64,000 nucleotides of DNA from Meconema thalassinum (lineage: Eukaryota > Arthropoda > Insecta > Orthoptera > Tettigoniidae): contig OX336389.2 of NCBI GenBank assembly GCA_946902985.2, positions 790,128,979 to 790,192,978 on the forward strand, read 5' to 3'. The position numbers were made by a program, and so were the translations under genes. The stretch's first letter is position 1; every line of letters starts with the position of its first letter. This document shows, one piece after another, positions 22,625 through 34,900 of the stretch. Below the pieces are notes generated by a model. The model was given only the letters and a program-made list of their open reading frames with translations. It had not been told where the DNA came from and did no database searches.

Positions 22625-22905
22625 GCAGCCATGGTCTTATGAAAATACATCCGAAATTTGGTCTCGCGGGATGCCACGGGAAATCATTTTGTGTTTGCCG
22701 ATGGTGGGAGGGAAGGAAGCTTGTAGTTTTACATGACCGTAAATCTCGCGATCATGAGCTACTGGACATTTTTTTTATGTGGAATCTGAACCACAGGGCA
22801 AGGCATTTCACTTCGAAAATCTCACATGCATTGACCGGGAATCGAACCGGGTCTACCTTCGTGAGAGTCTAACGGCTACGCCGATGGAGGGATTCAATAC
22901 TTAGC
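22625..22905 (-). mobile_element. tRNA-derived SINE, minus strand
   Basis: On the minus strand the copy starts tccatcggcgtagccgttag (A-box arm) and has cccggttcgattcccggtca as a near-perfect B box. The body includes 'ggcatcccgcgagaccaaat'. The head is good enough for RNA polymerase III recognition, but the acceptor stem does not close as a functional tRNA. Confidence 0.65.
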
Positions 22906-23095
22906 CTAGGCCTACAGCTACGAAATACTTATAATGCAATGTGGACTTGGACAGGATTTCTAGCACCAGTAGGGTTTCGAAACTCTACATGCATAGTCTA
23001 CTTATTACAGTCGTAAATACTTGCATATCAGCCGGTCATAGTAAGCTGTATCAACACTAGCACCACATGTATATAATAATATTAATAATAATATT

Positions 23096-23310
23096 ATTAA
23101 AAGCTCTGGTCTATAGTGCTATGCTTCTTCCAGATTCGATCAAGGATCAGTCTAAAGTAAATGAAGGTGCTGAAATATGACAGCGTTATGTCGATGCATT
23201 TAATGGCACGTATAAGAAAATAATCATGTGAACTCAAATTTCCGGCAACTCGACATCCTCGAAAATGCATAAAAATAGTTAGTGTGTTTTAAAAATTATT
23301 GTTATTATTA
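23096..23310 (+). mobile_element. tRNA-headed SINE, third family, diverged
   Basis: The head is reduced to 'tctatagtgctatgcttctt'. The body words 'atgacagcgttatgtcgat', 'atttaatggcacgta' and 'ccggcaactcgacatcctcg' match the other copies. An ATT-rich tail follows. Confidence 0.6.
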
Positions 23311-23420
23311 TTATGGCATTCATTTCACCACGTAAGTGGGACAAATCAACATATATTCGACTTGTTTGTAAGTCGGAATGACAACTTCTTTTAGGGTGGC
23401 ACATTAAGAAACGAGCAAAC

Positions 23421-23498
<78 letters not shown>

Positions 23499-23989
23499 CG
23501 TTGTTGCGCTGTGTTTGCACACACTTAGACCATAACAGTTCCTTTCAATAATTAAGCACATCTTTAGAATTTCAATTTGCTAATGGAGGCATTGCACTGT
23601 ACCATTAAGATATTAATAGGCCATAAGACTGGGTGAATCCTAAACAGATCTAACAACCATAGTCATGAAAGCCACTTCCCATGACTGAGTGAATCGGTTG
23701 TTCATAGGCTCAGTTTGTGTATTCATAGCTAGTGGCTGAGGTCACTCACCTTCACACTCTCGTCTACATGCCACAGTGTTAGAGAGGAAACCGAAGGGGA
23801 GATATCAGCTGTGCTGGGGGGAACGGCGTCTATACCGTTTTCCAAGATATTGACCGACGATTTTAGTGATTTTATTCCACCTACACTAATTAAGATGCGA
23901 CTATATTTCATGAAGATATTTGCTTAGAATACCGTTATCTATCACCAGTGTAACGGACTTCACGCATATCAATTACACACTGTATATAT

Positions 23990-26900
23990 TGAGCCCGTAT
24001 CCGCTCATGCTGGTGAGTATTTTTATATGCCAAAGTTGGTAACATGAGAGAAAGAATCTCTGAATGCAGCCAGAGAGATGCAGTTGTACTTTTGATTTCG
24101 TTGGAAGACTGTCAATTATTATTTTACCATGATTAGAGAAGGTATTCTTTAATGTGCACCTTTGAATGTACCACATCAAGTATTTATGTATAATTTGCCA
24201 AGGAGAAGTGGCCTAACATTATCTATTTAGTACTTGAGACTAAGGAATGACACTGCGGAAATGCAGGAATAATGTCTAGAGACGTTCAACGACTCGACTA
24301 GTCTCAAAGCCAGTACAACCCGCTTCCGGGAGGAAAGCACTCGTTGATTGTCTAAGTTCAGCACCGCATGTGTGCGACACGCAGTTGTAATAGTCCGGTC
24401 AAGTGGCCGATGAGACGTCAGCGAGTGAAGGAATAAATCCGTTGGAAACGTAAGCCAGTTTATATGATAACGCACGAGATGTGTGCAGTGGAAAACTCCG
24501 CGAAAGTGTTGCTTTGTAAGCATTCGAAATCAGTGAAATATTACGGTGATTTAACCGAAAGCATGGCCGATGTGTGTGCCATTCAGAAGTGTGAGTAACT
24601 GTAATTTCGAAAGTGCCAGTGTCATATTTCACACCAGTGAGAATTGCATAAAATAATCCACGTTGTTTGAAACCGTAATTTTCTCGAACGACCGATGTCG
24701 CAGATATCATCAGATAAAGTTTTTCACCATGTGTGATAGTGGAAAAAGTGAGCCAACACGTGATTGTGTTGAGTAGAATCTGTGGAGCAGACATGGCCAT
24801 TTGTTGAATAGAGTCTGCAAAATTATCAAGTGTAGATGCTGTGTTTGTTAGCTAATCACACTAGAAACAGTGAATTTTTTGTGTAACTTATCAACGTTAC
24901 TACGATGTACGAGATCCACCAGAAAAGAAGAGCTTTACCACCGTTCTCCATGTGGGTGATCATGACGTAGACACCTTATGAGAGAGATACCCAGCACCAC
25001 AACAGCATAATCAAATGGAGGCTGAAGAACGGATTACAATGTGCCTATCCGAGCGTTGGAAGTATGGCCCACGCTCGAAATGGAAGGAAATACCCCTCAA
25101 TTATTCCTGTAGGAATGAGGTGAGCTACAATGTTATTCGTAAGTCTAACTAATGTCTTTTGTAAGGTGATGGTCTTTGGTGGAGTAGTTTTAACGATCGT
25201 ACTTCGATTCACAGTCATCTAGTTAGGTTTTGTTTTAGTCGGTTTCTCTTTTAGCTTACCGATTATGGTAATTTTTCATGTTTCAATGCACATCGCAGCG
25301 TACGTCTCCAATGTATTTCCTAATCGTGAGTTAGTCACCTGATTAAATATGTGTGTGTTTTTATCACACGGTGCAATTAATGTCATTTTTATGTTCACTT
25401 TGAACGAACCAATTGTATGTGTAATTTAAACGGGGCTGTAATTAAGTAATTTAAATCAGCTGTTACTGAAGTCAGTATTTTGAAACCCTATTTTGTGATA
25501 TGTAAAGCATGCCACTGAGCAGGCGTATCCTCCAATGGGAGAGGTTATTTTATTACCTATTTTTGGGTATACATTTTTATTTGAGTGGAAAGTCTACCAC
25601 TAGATTCGAGAGGAATCGATTAACAGTGTAAAGGAGTGATATATCTTTCTGTTTGTACTCCAAGTCCTGTTCACACTAGTAACGTATCATTTAAAATTAA
25701 CGCCACTGTTTTATATGGTGTGAATGTTTATTTCATGCATTGGAAGTGCCTATGAGTGCACATGTTTGATTTGTAACAGACTTGCTGGGAGCGTTATATC
25801 TTCCAAACACGTTAGTGTGAGTGGAATATCTCGCGTATTGTATGTTTTGCTTTGCCCATGCAGACACATCATTGTTAATCATTTATTTTCTATTATAAAT
25901 GTATCACGAACACTACAACGAATATTATCTTATGAACTGCAAGTGTAGGATCACAATCTGAACAGTTTTATGGATCCGATATGCTAAAGAAACAAACATT
26001 TGAAACTTTACCGTTAGCCCATGCAACTCGTAACAGTTTGGGAATGAACAAAATGTAAGTCACTTTGGGAGACAAGTGTTTCCAGGGTTACGCACAGTAG
26101 TGCCAACCCATAATCCCAGGTGAGACTAGACTTCTGACAGATTTAATGCTAATGCTTTTCTAAATGATGTGATCTACAGAAGCCAGTGTTCCTTAAGCTG
26201 TATAAAACTAGGTCAAGTTAACAGCGTTATTAAGAATGCAATGATATTGTGACAGGAGGTCACCTATAATGTTTACGATCTTCGCATATGTTGTGAGCGA
26301 AGCCCATTTGAACAACCATTATTGCTTAAGATTTTAGAATTGTCTTGTGAAGCTGATTGACTTATTTGAGGCTATGTTATTTTTCTCACATGTTGTGAAG
26401 GTTTATGCCGTGTGTTTATACACGATGAAGGGGTGGTTTCCCATAGTTTTTGAGGTTGCCGGCCTTGTTTCAAAGCTCATGCGCTTGACAGACCGAGGTT
26501 GAAGAAGTGATCCAGCGGGACACTCTGTTACTTTAGGATGTTTTTTTGAGCTTTTTGATAGCTCGGAGATTGCTTGTTCGCGTGTACTTGGGTGTACACC
26601 TGTGGTTTTATCCACCAGTTAAGAAGCCGTGCAGATGGTCAATCCGTAAAATTAACAAATATTAAAACAAAGACAACTAATAATCACTCATTAAATAAAA
26701 TTATGCAATGAATTTAAACGAAAGCAATAATTATCGTTAATCACTAAACGCCTGTTTAACTTTGATCATGGTTTATAACTCGCTGACCATTGCACTGAGC
26801 TGTCGTTTTATTTCTTCGTTAGCTTAAGCTTTAGACAAATGACACATGCGACTGACAGGGATTTGGTCTACCCCAGAATTTTCAACTCGTGGGTCGTGAA

Positions 26901-27787
26901 CCATGTAACTTATTGTTCTACTGTTAACGAACAGTACTATGATTTCCTAGCTTACACATGATAGATGACCGATGGAAACAAACAGTAACCACCATGTGTA
27001 GGAAGGTTTAATAAGAATACTCTTGTGTGTGATACTTATTTATTAATTGTTGTGTAAACCCATATTCCTATCTTTCTTCTGCTACTTGTAGATATTTTGT
27101 TGTACAGTTGATTGTAAACTTGATTTGTATTGTAAAGGAAGACTGTAAATCATTTTAGATTTTTGTTTAGTTGTTTTTACTATGGATGCTTCTCACCGTA
27201 GATTAGTTTAACTTAGGATGAGTTTAGATTAATTAAAAATTAAATGTAAATACGGGATGATCACAGCTTACTTTGTTGTTTTTCCTGTCATGTTTGACAC
27301 TTTGCCATCATGTCGTTTCGCTTGGAAACGTCATGTCTTGTTAATTATAATTACAATTTAAAATCTTTTGAACCATTTCCCTAGCTTTGCTATTTTTCCT
27401 GATTGTATTTAGGACCAATCGAGGGGTGATTTTTACATAGAAAGTAATAGTTCATTTTTATTTCTTTACCTGTGTTTAGTTAACGGATTAGCCGACTGAT
27501 ACCCCCGATTGTAGGATAGGGGCTTATGATTTTAATAAATCATTTTGTGAAATTTACTTAAGCCTGGATTTTAATTTAATAGTATTTTAGGGGGTGCATT
27601 TCCTTGCTGGGTCTATGACTATGCTATGATGGGAACCTGATCCCTATGATGACGAGGAGTCTTGTGCTGGAATAGCCCACAAGGAGTGTACTCCAATCCT
27701 CTTAAGCCACATGTGTTCAAGGATGTGGTTATCTGGAAAGCTACACACGATCGGTAGTGGACCAGATCACCACCTCTAACGGGCACA
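23990..27787 (+). repeat. 5' LTR of giant-LTR element 1 (3798 bp)
   Basis: It starts TGAGCCCGTATCC and ends taacGGGCACA. AATAAA at 27534-27539 lies 250 bp before the end, a likely poly(A) signal. It carries short frames in both directions that also occur in the 3' LTR but change freely between copies. Relative to the 3' LTR it has about 100 extra bases near 26290-26395. Confidence 0.88.
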
Positions 27788-27805
27788 TAACCTATCCCCT
27801 TTCTC

Positions 27806-27824
27806 ATGGCGCCCAACGTTGTCG
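27806..27824 (+). other. primer-binding site of element 1
   Basis: TGGCGCCCAACGTTGTCGG has the TGGCGCCC core known from lysine-tRNA-primed retroelements. It begins 18 nt after the LTR, more than the usual 0-5 nt. The rest of the complementarity was not checked. Confidence 0.65.
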
Positions 27825-28070
27825 GCCATTGCAGACATGGAACCATCAGTACCATGTCATTTTTAAGAGGATTATAATCGTTATTTTTTTATTTGCTTTG
27901 CTGTTTAATTAAATGTAAATGTTGAGTCATTTCTTTGTGTGTGATATCCAGCAGTATTCACAAATGTTTTGTTAAGATGGTTAAGCTTTCCGACAAAGTC
28001 AATTCCCAGATTATTATGCTTAGTAAGGTGTAAGGTTTTCTCTCTCTAATTCTCGGAGTGTATTTGTATT

Positions 28071-30614
28071 ATGGATGAGGAAAGGTTCCGTCTTATGATG
28101 GATGGGATGTTGCAGCAACTTAATGCTGGTATGGAAGCCAGTATTACTATCCTGAGAGCAGATTTAAATGAGAACTCTGCTACTTTAAGAGAGGATTTGA
28201 ATCTTGTGAGGGTACACGTTAACTATGTAAATGCAACCTTAGCCCGTACTAATACCACTGTCAGAGAAGGTTTAGATGATGTCCGAGCAGACATTGAGTA
28301 TGTCCGTGAAGACATAGTAAATGTTCGGGGGGACATGGCTAATAATGTTGCCACCCTCAATGAAAGTTTAAGCAATGTCCGGGGGGACATGGGCCAATAA
28401 TGTTACCACCCCCAATGAAAGTTTAAGCAATGTCCGGGGTGACATGACTACAAACGTAGCTAATATTAACACTGCAATAGCTAATAATGTTACCACCCTC
28501 AATGAAAGTTTAAACAATGTCCGGGGGACATGGCCAATAATGTTGCCACCCTCAATGAAAGTCTAGTAAATGTTAAGGAAAATATTGCTGATAAGGTTCT
28601 TGCTTTAAATATTAGTATAAACGATGTTCGAGGGGACTTAACCACCCATGTTGCTACTGTCAATTCTAATTTACACGAAATACGGGATGATTTGGAGACG
28701 AACCGTGGGGAGGCTAATGAGAATTTACTTGCTGTTCGCGCTGACATGACTAGGAATCAGGAGGAGGCTAACGAGCGTTTCGCTACACTATCGACCGATA
28801 TCGCCACAAATCGATCTGAAATGCAGTCGCGGCTTAATACGATTGATGAAAGCATTACTAGCGTGAGAGAACAACTTGAATGTAGAGTTTCCGCGGTAGA
28901 GAATAAAATAGAAGAAGCTTCTACTTTTCACGATGGGATTAGACGTGAAGTCAGCACCGTTAGTACCAGTATGAGGATCATGAGGAACGTCGCCGTAGCT
29001 GTTCACAATAATGTTAAGGGTCTTCAAAAGGACATGGTGCGATTTCGTGATGAACTCACAGACAGCACGAGGACTGCCTCGGAATTAACCTTAAATGTCG
29101 AAGATTTACAGCACAAAGTACATGAGAACCTCAAAGAAGCAATCGTGGAGATGAATGATGTCAAGAAGGACCTGAAGGACCATAAGACCACAATCACAGA
29201 AGAAGTAGATTTTTTGAGACAGCGAATTGAAGAGGTCGCGATTCAAGAAAGGTTGAATTCTTCAAGAGAGGTTAGGAAGACTGTCCAGGAAACGAATGAG
29301 TGTCTTCGAGGGAAAATCGAGCGAATTGAGTTGCAATTGAATTCCCTGAAGTCATCCAACGAACCACATGACGCAATCGACATGGAAGAATTGGAACGAC
29401 GATTGAGAGATCCAGTAGGAGATTTAGCAGCGCACCAAACGTTTCAAACACCTCCTGTTGTCATGGAAACAACCTCTAGCATCAATGGTAGGGACGCCAT
29501 AACCACTAATGTCAACACTGGTAATGTTGTGACTCCTCAGGTTAGCTTTGCCACATCTTATGGGCAGCCCAGTACGTCTCACCACTGGCAGCCTATGGTT
29601 ACTAACAATCCTAATGTGGGAACATCACAACCCCACAGCTGGACAGGTCAGCAGACCACGAGCATGTCAACACTGACCAGTACCCCAAACGTAACCACCA
29701 CGATGGGTCAATGTTTCCCGACACCTGCTGAACAACCAAGTTCACAAAACTTCAACGCACCTGCGTTCTCTCCGTTGCGTGGATCATCTAACCCAAATGT
29801 CATGATTATTAGATCACGAGAAGAGCAACCTGCTCATTTTTCAGGAACCGGCGGAGGTATTACACCCGTCGAATTCCTCAATAATGTGGAGTGTTATTTA
29901 AGAGATACGATGGTTACACCTGAGAGGGAACTCAGGGTAATTGAACGCTTACTTGATGGTCAAGCAGGCACGTGGTTTCCCGCATTCCGTTACTCATTCA
30001 GCGGCTACCGAGATTTTCGAGAAGCGTTACTTCGAACGTATTGGTCTAATGATATTCAATTGGGAATCAGAGCGGAGATGTATAACAAGAAGTACAGCTC
30101 TACATTGCCCACCCGCTATGCAAATTACTTCTCGTCACAGTTGGCACGCTTGAGATGTCTTCAACCACCAGTGACAGAGAGTGACCTGATACAGACCATT
30201 ATCAGACAATACCCACCAGACGTGCAACGCCTGTTAATCGCAGCCGATGCCAAGTCCTTTATCCAATGTGACGAATTCCTACGTCGTTTGGATAATAGTA
30301 CTGAGCAACTAGTTGGACAGAAACCAAGGAACGATCATCGAAATGACACTAGACGGGTCAATTTAACAACCGTCGATAAAGTAAGTCAAACGACAGAAGC
30401 CAGGGCGGAGATGTCAAATCGTTACCAAGGGAACAATAGCGGACCTGATCGTAGGAATTGGAATCAGAGACAGTTCGATAGGAACCGACAGACGAATAAC
30501 CAGACTTATTGGGAAAGAAGATTTAGTCGACCCAATGAAGATAGACGAGATTCTAGGACTCAGAATCGAAATGGAGCCCAGAACAGAACTCAATCTAATA
30601 TAAGGCGAGATTAG
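28071..30614 (+). CDS. Gag of element 1: coiled-coil extension plus Ty3/Gypsy-type capsid
   Basis: This is the structural protein, expected to form the particle that packages element RNA. The ATG at 28071 follows a 283-bp leader. The first two thirds (to about 29400) are heptad-rich coiled coil. A 14-residue block (NNVATLNESL.NVRGDM) is tandemly repeated at about 28330-28570, with related repeats up to about 28760. A Ser/Thr/Pro/Gln-rich linker (29420-29790) follows, then a capsid region (29800-30350) with TPVEFLNNVE, RELRVIERLL, WFPAFRYSF and YANYFSSQLARLRCLQPP, and a basic Arg/Asn/Gln-rich tail without a zinc knuckle. The reading frame shifts by +1 near 28392 (extra G) and returns near 28524 (one G fewer), both in the repeat block, so the overall length of 848 codons is kept. 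It ends in TAG at 30612-30614. Confidence 0.85.
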
Positions 30615-31391
30615 AGATATTCCGGGGGTTATAGAAGAGACCGTGACCCGCAATATCGGAACGATCGAGATTGGAAAGGGCGAGCGCAGGAGAGTCACCA
30701 GTACATTCGCCAACTTCACAATCAAGAAGAGAGTGACATAACTCGAACACCGAGGGAAGCACGCGTTGGATCTGAGGAAGTGCCCGAGGATGTGAATCAG
30801 CCTGGGACTTCGAGACAGGAAAACGCAGGGAAAATTAACTTCGAAAAAGAACTAACGTCTGAGAATCCAGACTCCAGAGTAACTGTTGTTATTTTATTCT
30901 GGGAGTCCATCCAAGAGGACCTACTATACGAACTACAAACGACGAACGACGCCCGAACTACGAAATTACCAATGATTTCTGTCAAAATCAATGGATGCCC
31001 AGTCACAGTACTAATTGATACAGGAGCCATGATAAGTGTATTATCAGGAGATTTTTACGCTAAGCTGAAGGCTGAGACTAAGCTCACTGAATTACCGATT
31101 TCGAATATTAAAATCCGAGGTATTTTACCGGATAAAGCGATTAAATGCAAGGTCCAATGTACACTTGACATCGCAGGGCACGTATTTGTTCACCAATTTT
31201 TGATCTTACGAGACCTGAAGGATCAAGCTATTTTAGGAGCTGATTTTAAGCGAGAGCATGAAGGTATTATTGACTTAGGAGCTAATACCATTTGTCTCAA
31301 ACCAGGAATCCAGATTCATGAAATAGAAGAGGAGATTGCCATGGCTAAAGAAGAAAATGTCCTTAACTTGCTGAAAGCACAGGACATGTAA
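30615..31391 (+). CDS. aspartic protease of element 1, in frame with gag behind a single UAG
   Basis: This is a retropepsin-type protease that would cleave Gag. The frame is the same as gag; after the TAG at 30612 it stays open for 258 codons to TAA at 31389-31391. The first part (30615-30860) is a charged linker with QPGTSRQ. The catalytic motif is VLIDTGAMISVLSG (Asp codon 31017), and the flap and C-terminal signatures follow (ISNIKIRGIL, then QAILGADF at about 31225-31250). These are all in the usual order of Ty3/Gypsy proteases. No ATG near 30615 suggests its own start, so expression would need UAG read-through, unless the TAG is a mutation. No RT follows. Confidence 0.85.
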   Translation, partial: RYSGGYRRDRDPQYRNDRDWKGRAQESHQYIRQLHNQEESDITRTPREARVGSEEVPEDVNQPGTSRQENAGKINFEKELTSENPDSRVTVVILFWESIQEDLLYELQTTNDARTTKLPMISVKINGCPVTVLIDTGAMISVLSGDFYAKLKAETKLTELPISNIKIRGILPDKAIKCKVQCTLDIAGHVFVHQFLILRDLKDQAILGADFKREHEGIIDLGANTICLKPGIQIHEIEEEIAMAKEENVLNLLKAQDM

Positions 31392-31946
31392 AACACCGAG
31401 AAAGAATGTAAGGAATAGCCAGCGAAAGCTTCAGAAATCCCAGATTATATACAGGAACTATGAGAACACGCCGCAGAAAGTCGAGCATATATCAAGGAAC
31501 TGAACCGGAGGAAAGAGAAGAAGGACGTAGTTCCAACCTCGAGGGATAATAAGGATAACAGCCAGACTGTCGTTGCAGAGATTCACCTGACAGAGGAAAT
31601 TCCGGAAATGCTAGAAGAGACATTCCGTGAGATGACAGAAAGAAAGGATGCAGCTAGAGACCTATGTCTGAGGAACCAGAGAGAAGAGGAATCAGAAGAG
31701 ATGATTTATTTGGATGCAGTAAGACGATCTTATCGAGAGCAGACACAAGAAAAAGAGGAAGGAATCTTCAACCTGTCTTACTTGTTTACGGAATTCTGAG
31801 GAAGGCCAGAAGGAGTAGAGATTTTGAGAAAGTATTGAGCTACTTTAATCCTGAGAGGAAAAAAATATCACCAGAATTAGAAGTATTGTTGAGAGCAAAT
31901 AAAAATGCCTGTCTTGCATTTTTATTTGAACCGAGCAGGAGACATA
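31392..31946 (+). other. element 1 region between protease and 3' LTR
   Basis: 555 bp with charged, stop-rich readings in two frames (a short Glu/Arg-rich frame at 31608-31799). I see no RT, RNase H or integrase block. The last bases, gagcaggagacata, are purine-rich and adjoin the 3' LTR, so they may serve as the polypurine tract. Confidence 0.6.
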
Positions 31947-34900
31947 TGAGCCCGTATCCGCTCATGCTGGTGAGTATTTGTATATGCCAAAGTTGGTAAC
32001 ATGAGAGAAAGAATCTCTGAATGCAGCCAGAGAGATGCAGTTGAACTTTTGACTTCGTTGGAAGACTGTCAATATTTATTTTACCATGACTAGAGAAGGT
32101 ATTCTTTAATGTGCACCTTTGAATGTACCACATCAAGTATTTCTGTATAATTTGCCAAGGAGAAGTGGCCTAACATTATCTATTTAGTACTTGAGACTAA
32201 GGAATGACACTGCGGAAATGCAGGAATAATGTCTAGAGACGTTCAACGATTCGACTAGTCTCAAAGCCAGTACAACCCGCTTCCGGGAGGAAAGCACTCG
32301 TTGATTGTCTAAGTTCAGCACCGCATGTGTGCGACACGCAGTTGTAATAGTCCGGTCAAGTGGCCGATGAGACGTCAGTGAGTGAAGGAATAAATCCGTT
32401 GGAAACGTAAGCCAGTTTATATGATAACGCACGAAATGTGTGCAGCGGAAATCTCCGCGAAAGTGTTGCTTTGTAAGCATTCGAAATCAGTGAAATATTA
32501 CGGTGATTTAACCGAAAGCATGGCCGATGTGTGTGCCATTCAGAAGTGTGAGTAACTGTGATTTCGAAAGTGCCAGTGTCATATTTCACACCAGTGAGAA
32601 TTGCATTAAATGATCCTCGTTGTGTGAAACCGTAATTTTCTCGAACGACCGATGTCGCAGATATCATCAGATAAAGTTTTTCACCATGTGTGATAGTGGA
32701 AAAAGTGAGCCAACACGTGATTGTGTTGAGTAGAATCTGTGGAGCAGACATGGCCATTTGTTGAATAGAGTCTGCAAAATTACCAAGTGTAGATGCTGTG
32801 TTTGTTAGCGAATCACACTAGAAGCAGTGAATTTTTTGTGTAACTTATCAACGTTACTACGATGTACGAGATCCACCAGAAAAGACGAGCTTTACCACCG
32901 TTCACCATGTGGGTGATAATGACGTAGACACCTTATGAGAGAGATACCCAGCACCACAACAGCATAATCAAATGGAGGCTGAAGAACGGATTACAATGTG
33001 CCTATCCGAGCGTTGGAAGTATGGCCCACGCTCGAAATGGAAGGATATACCCCTCAATTATTCCTGTAGGAATGAGGTGAGCTACAATGTTCTTTGTAAG
33101 TCTAACTAATGTCTTTTGTAAGGTGATGGTCTTTGGTGGAGTAGTTTTAACGATCGTACTTCGATTCACAGTCATCTAGTTAGGTTTTGTTTTAGTAGGT
33201 TTTTCTTTTAGCTTACCGACTATGGTAATTTTTCATGTTTCAATGCACATCGCAGCGTACGTCTCCAATGTATTTCCTAATCGTGAGTTAGTCACCGGAT
33301 TAAATATGTGTGTGTTTTTATCACACGGTGCAATTAATGTCATTTTTATGTTCACTTTGAACGAACCAATTGTATGTGTAATTTAAACGGGGCTGTAATT
33401 AAGTAATTTAAATCAGCTGTTACTGAAGTCAGTATTTTGAAACCCTATTTTGTGATATGTAGAGCACGCCACTGAGCAGGCGTATCCTCCAATGGGAGAG
33501 GTTATTTTATTACCTATTTTTGGGTATACATTTTTATTTGAGTGGAAAGTCTACCACTAGATTCGAGAGGAATCGATTAACAGTGTAAAGGAGTGTCATA
33601 TCTTCCTGTTTGTACTCCAAGTCCTGTTCACACTAGTAACGTATCATTTAAAATTAACGCCACTGTTTTATATGGTGTGAATGTTTATTTCATGCATTGG
33701 AAGTGCCTATGAGTGCACATGTTTGATTTGTAACAGACTTGCTGGGAGCGTTATATCTTCCAAACACGTTAGTGTGAGTGGAATATCTCGCGTTTTGTAT
33801 GTTTTGCTTTGCCCATGCAGACACATCATTGTTAATCATTTATTGTCTATTATAAATGTATCACGAACACTACAACGAATATTATCTTATGAACTGCAAG
33901 TGTAGGATCACAATCTGAACAGTTTTATGGATCCGATATGCTAAAGAAACAAACATTTGAAACTTTACCGTTAGCCCATGCAACTCGTAACAGTTTGGGA
34001 ATGAACAAAATGTAAGTCACTTTGGGAGACAAGTGTTTCCAAGGTTACGCACAGTAGTGCCAACCCATAATCCCAGGTGAGACTAGACTTCTGACAGATT
34101 TAATGCTAATGCTTTTCTAAATGATGTGATCTACAGAAGCCAGTGTTTCTTAAGCTGTATAAAACTAGGTCAAGTTAACAGCGTTATTAAGAATGCAATG
34201 ATATTGTGACAGGAGGTCACCTATAATGTTTACGATCTTCGCATATGTTGTTCACATGTTGTGAAGGTTTATGCCGTGTGTTTATGCTCGATGAAGGGGT
34301 GGTTTCCCATAGTTTTTGAGGTTGCCGGCCTTGTTTCAAAGCTCATGCGCTTGACAGACCGAGGTTGAAGAAGTGATCCAGCGGGACACTCTGTTACTTT
34401 AGGATGTTTTTTGAGCTTTTTGATAGCTCGGAGATTGCTTGTTCGCGTGTACTTGGGTGTACACCAGTGGTTTTATCCACCAGTTAGGAAGCCGTGCAAA
34501 TGGTCAATCCGTATAATTAACAAATATTAAAACAAAGACAACTAATAATCACTCATTAAATAAAATTATGCAATGAATTTAAACGAAAGCAATAATTATC
34601 GTTAATCACTAAACGCCTGTTTAACTTTGATCATGGTTTATAACTCACTGACCATTGCACTGAGCTGTCGTTTTATTTCTTCGTTAGCTTAAGCTTTAGA
34701 CAGCTGACACATGCGACTGGCAGGGATTTGGTCTACCCCAGAGTTTTCAACTCGTGGGTCGCGAACCATGTAACTTATTGTTCTACTGTTAACGAACAGT
34801 ACTATGATTTCCTAGCTTACACATGATAGATGACCGATGGGAACAAACATTAACCATCATGTGGTAGGAAGGTTTAATAAGAATACTCTTGTGTGTGATA

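Larger units (their letters stand above)
17527..23982. mobile_element. transposase-less TA-inserting DNA element, copy A2, split by a DNA transposon
   Basis: The left end (gagggtataattgata, then 'gtccgttacactggtgatag') is decayed but aligns with A1. The right end is ...caattacacactg followed by TA (23983-23984). Removal of the transposon at 17654-20802 restores an A1-like junction ('aagtcaatg' + TA + 'ggattttcag' against A1 'aagtcaatattg' + TA + 'ggtttttcag'). The interior holds a long (TAA)n near 21490-21535 and 21860-21915, several SINEs, and a long (TTA)n near 23420-23500. It lies directly against the giant-LTR element that starts at 23990. Confidence 0.75.

Noticed and set aside
31608..31999. 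Charged frames after the protease as a remnant of RT
   Set aside because: No RT, RNase H or integrase block can be read; they are Glu/Arg-rich low-information frames, one running into the LTR.
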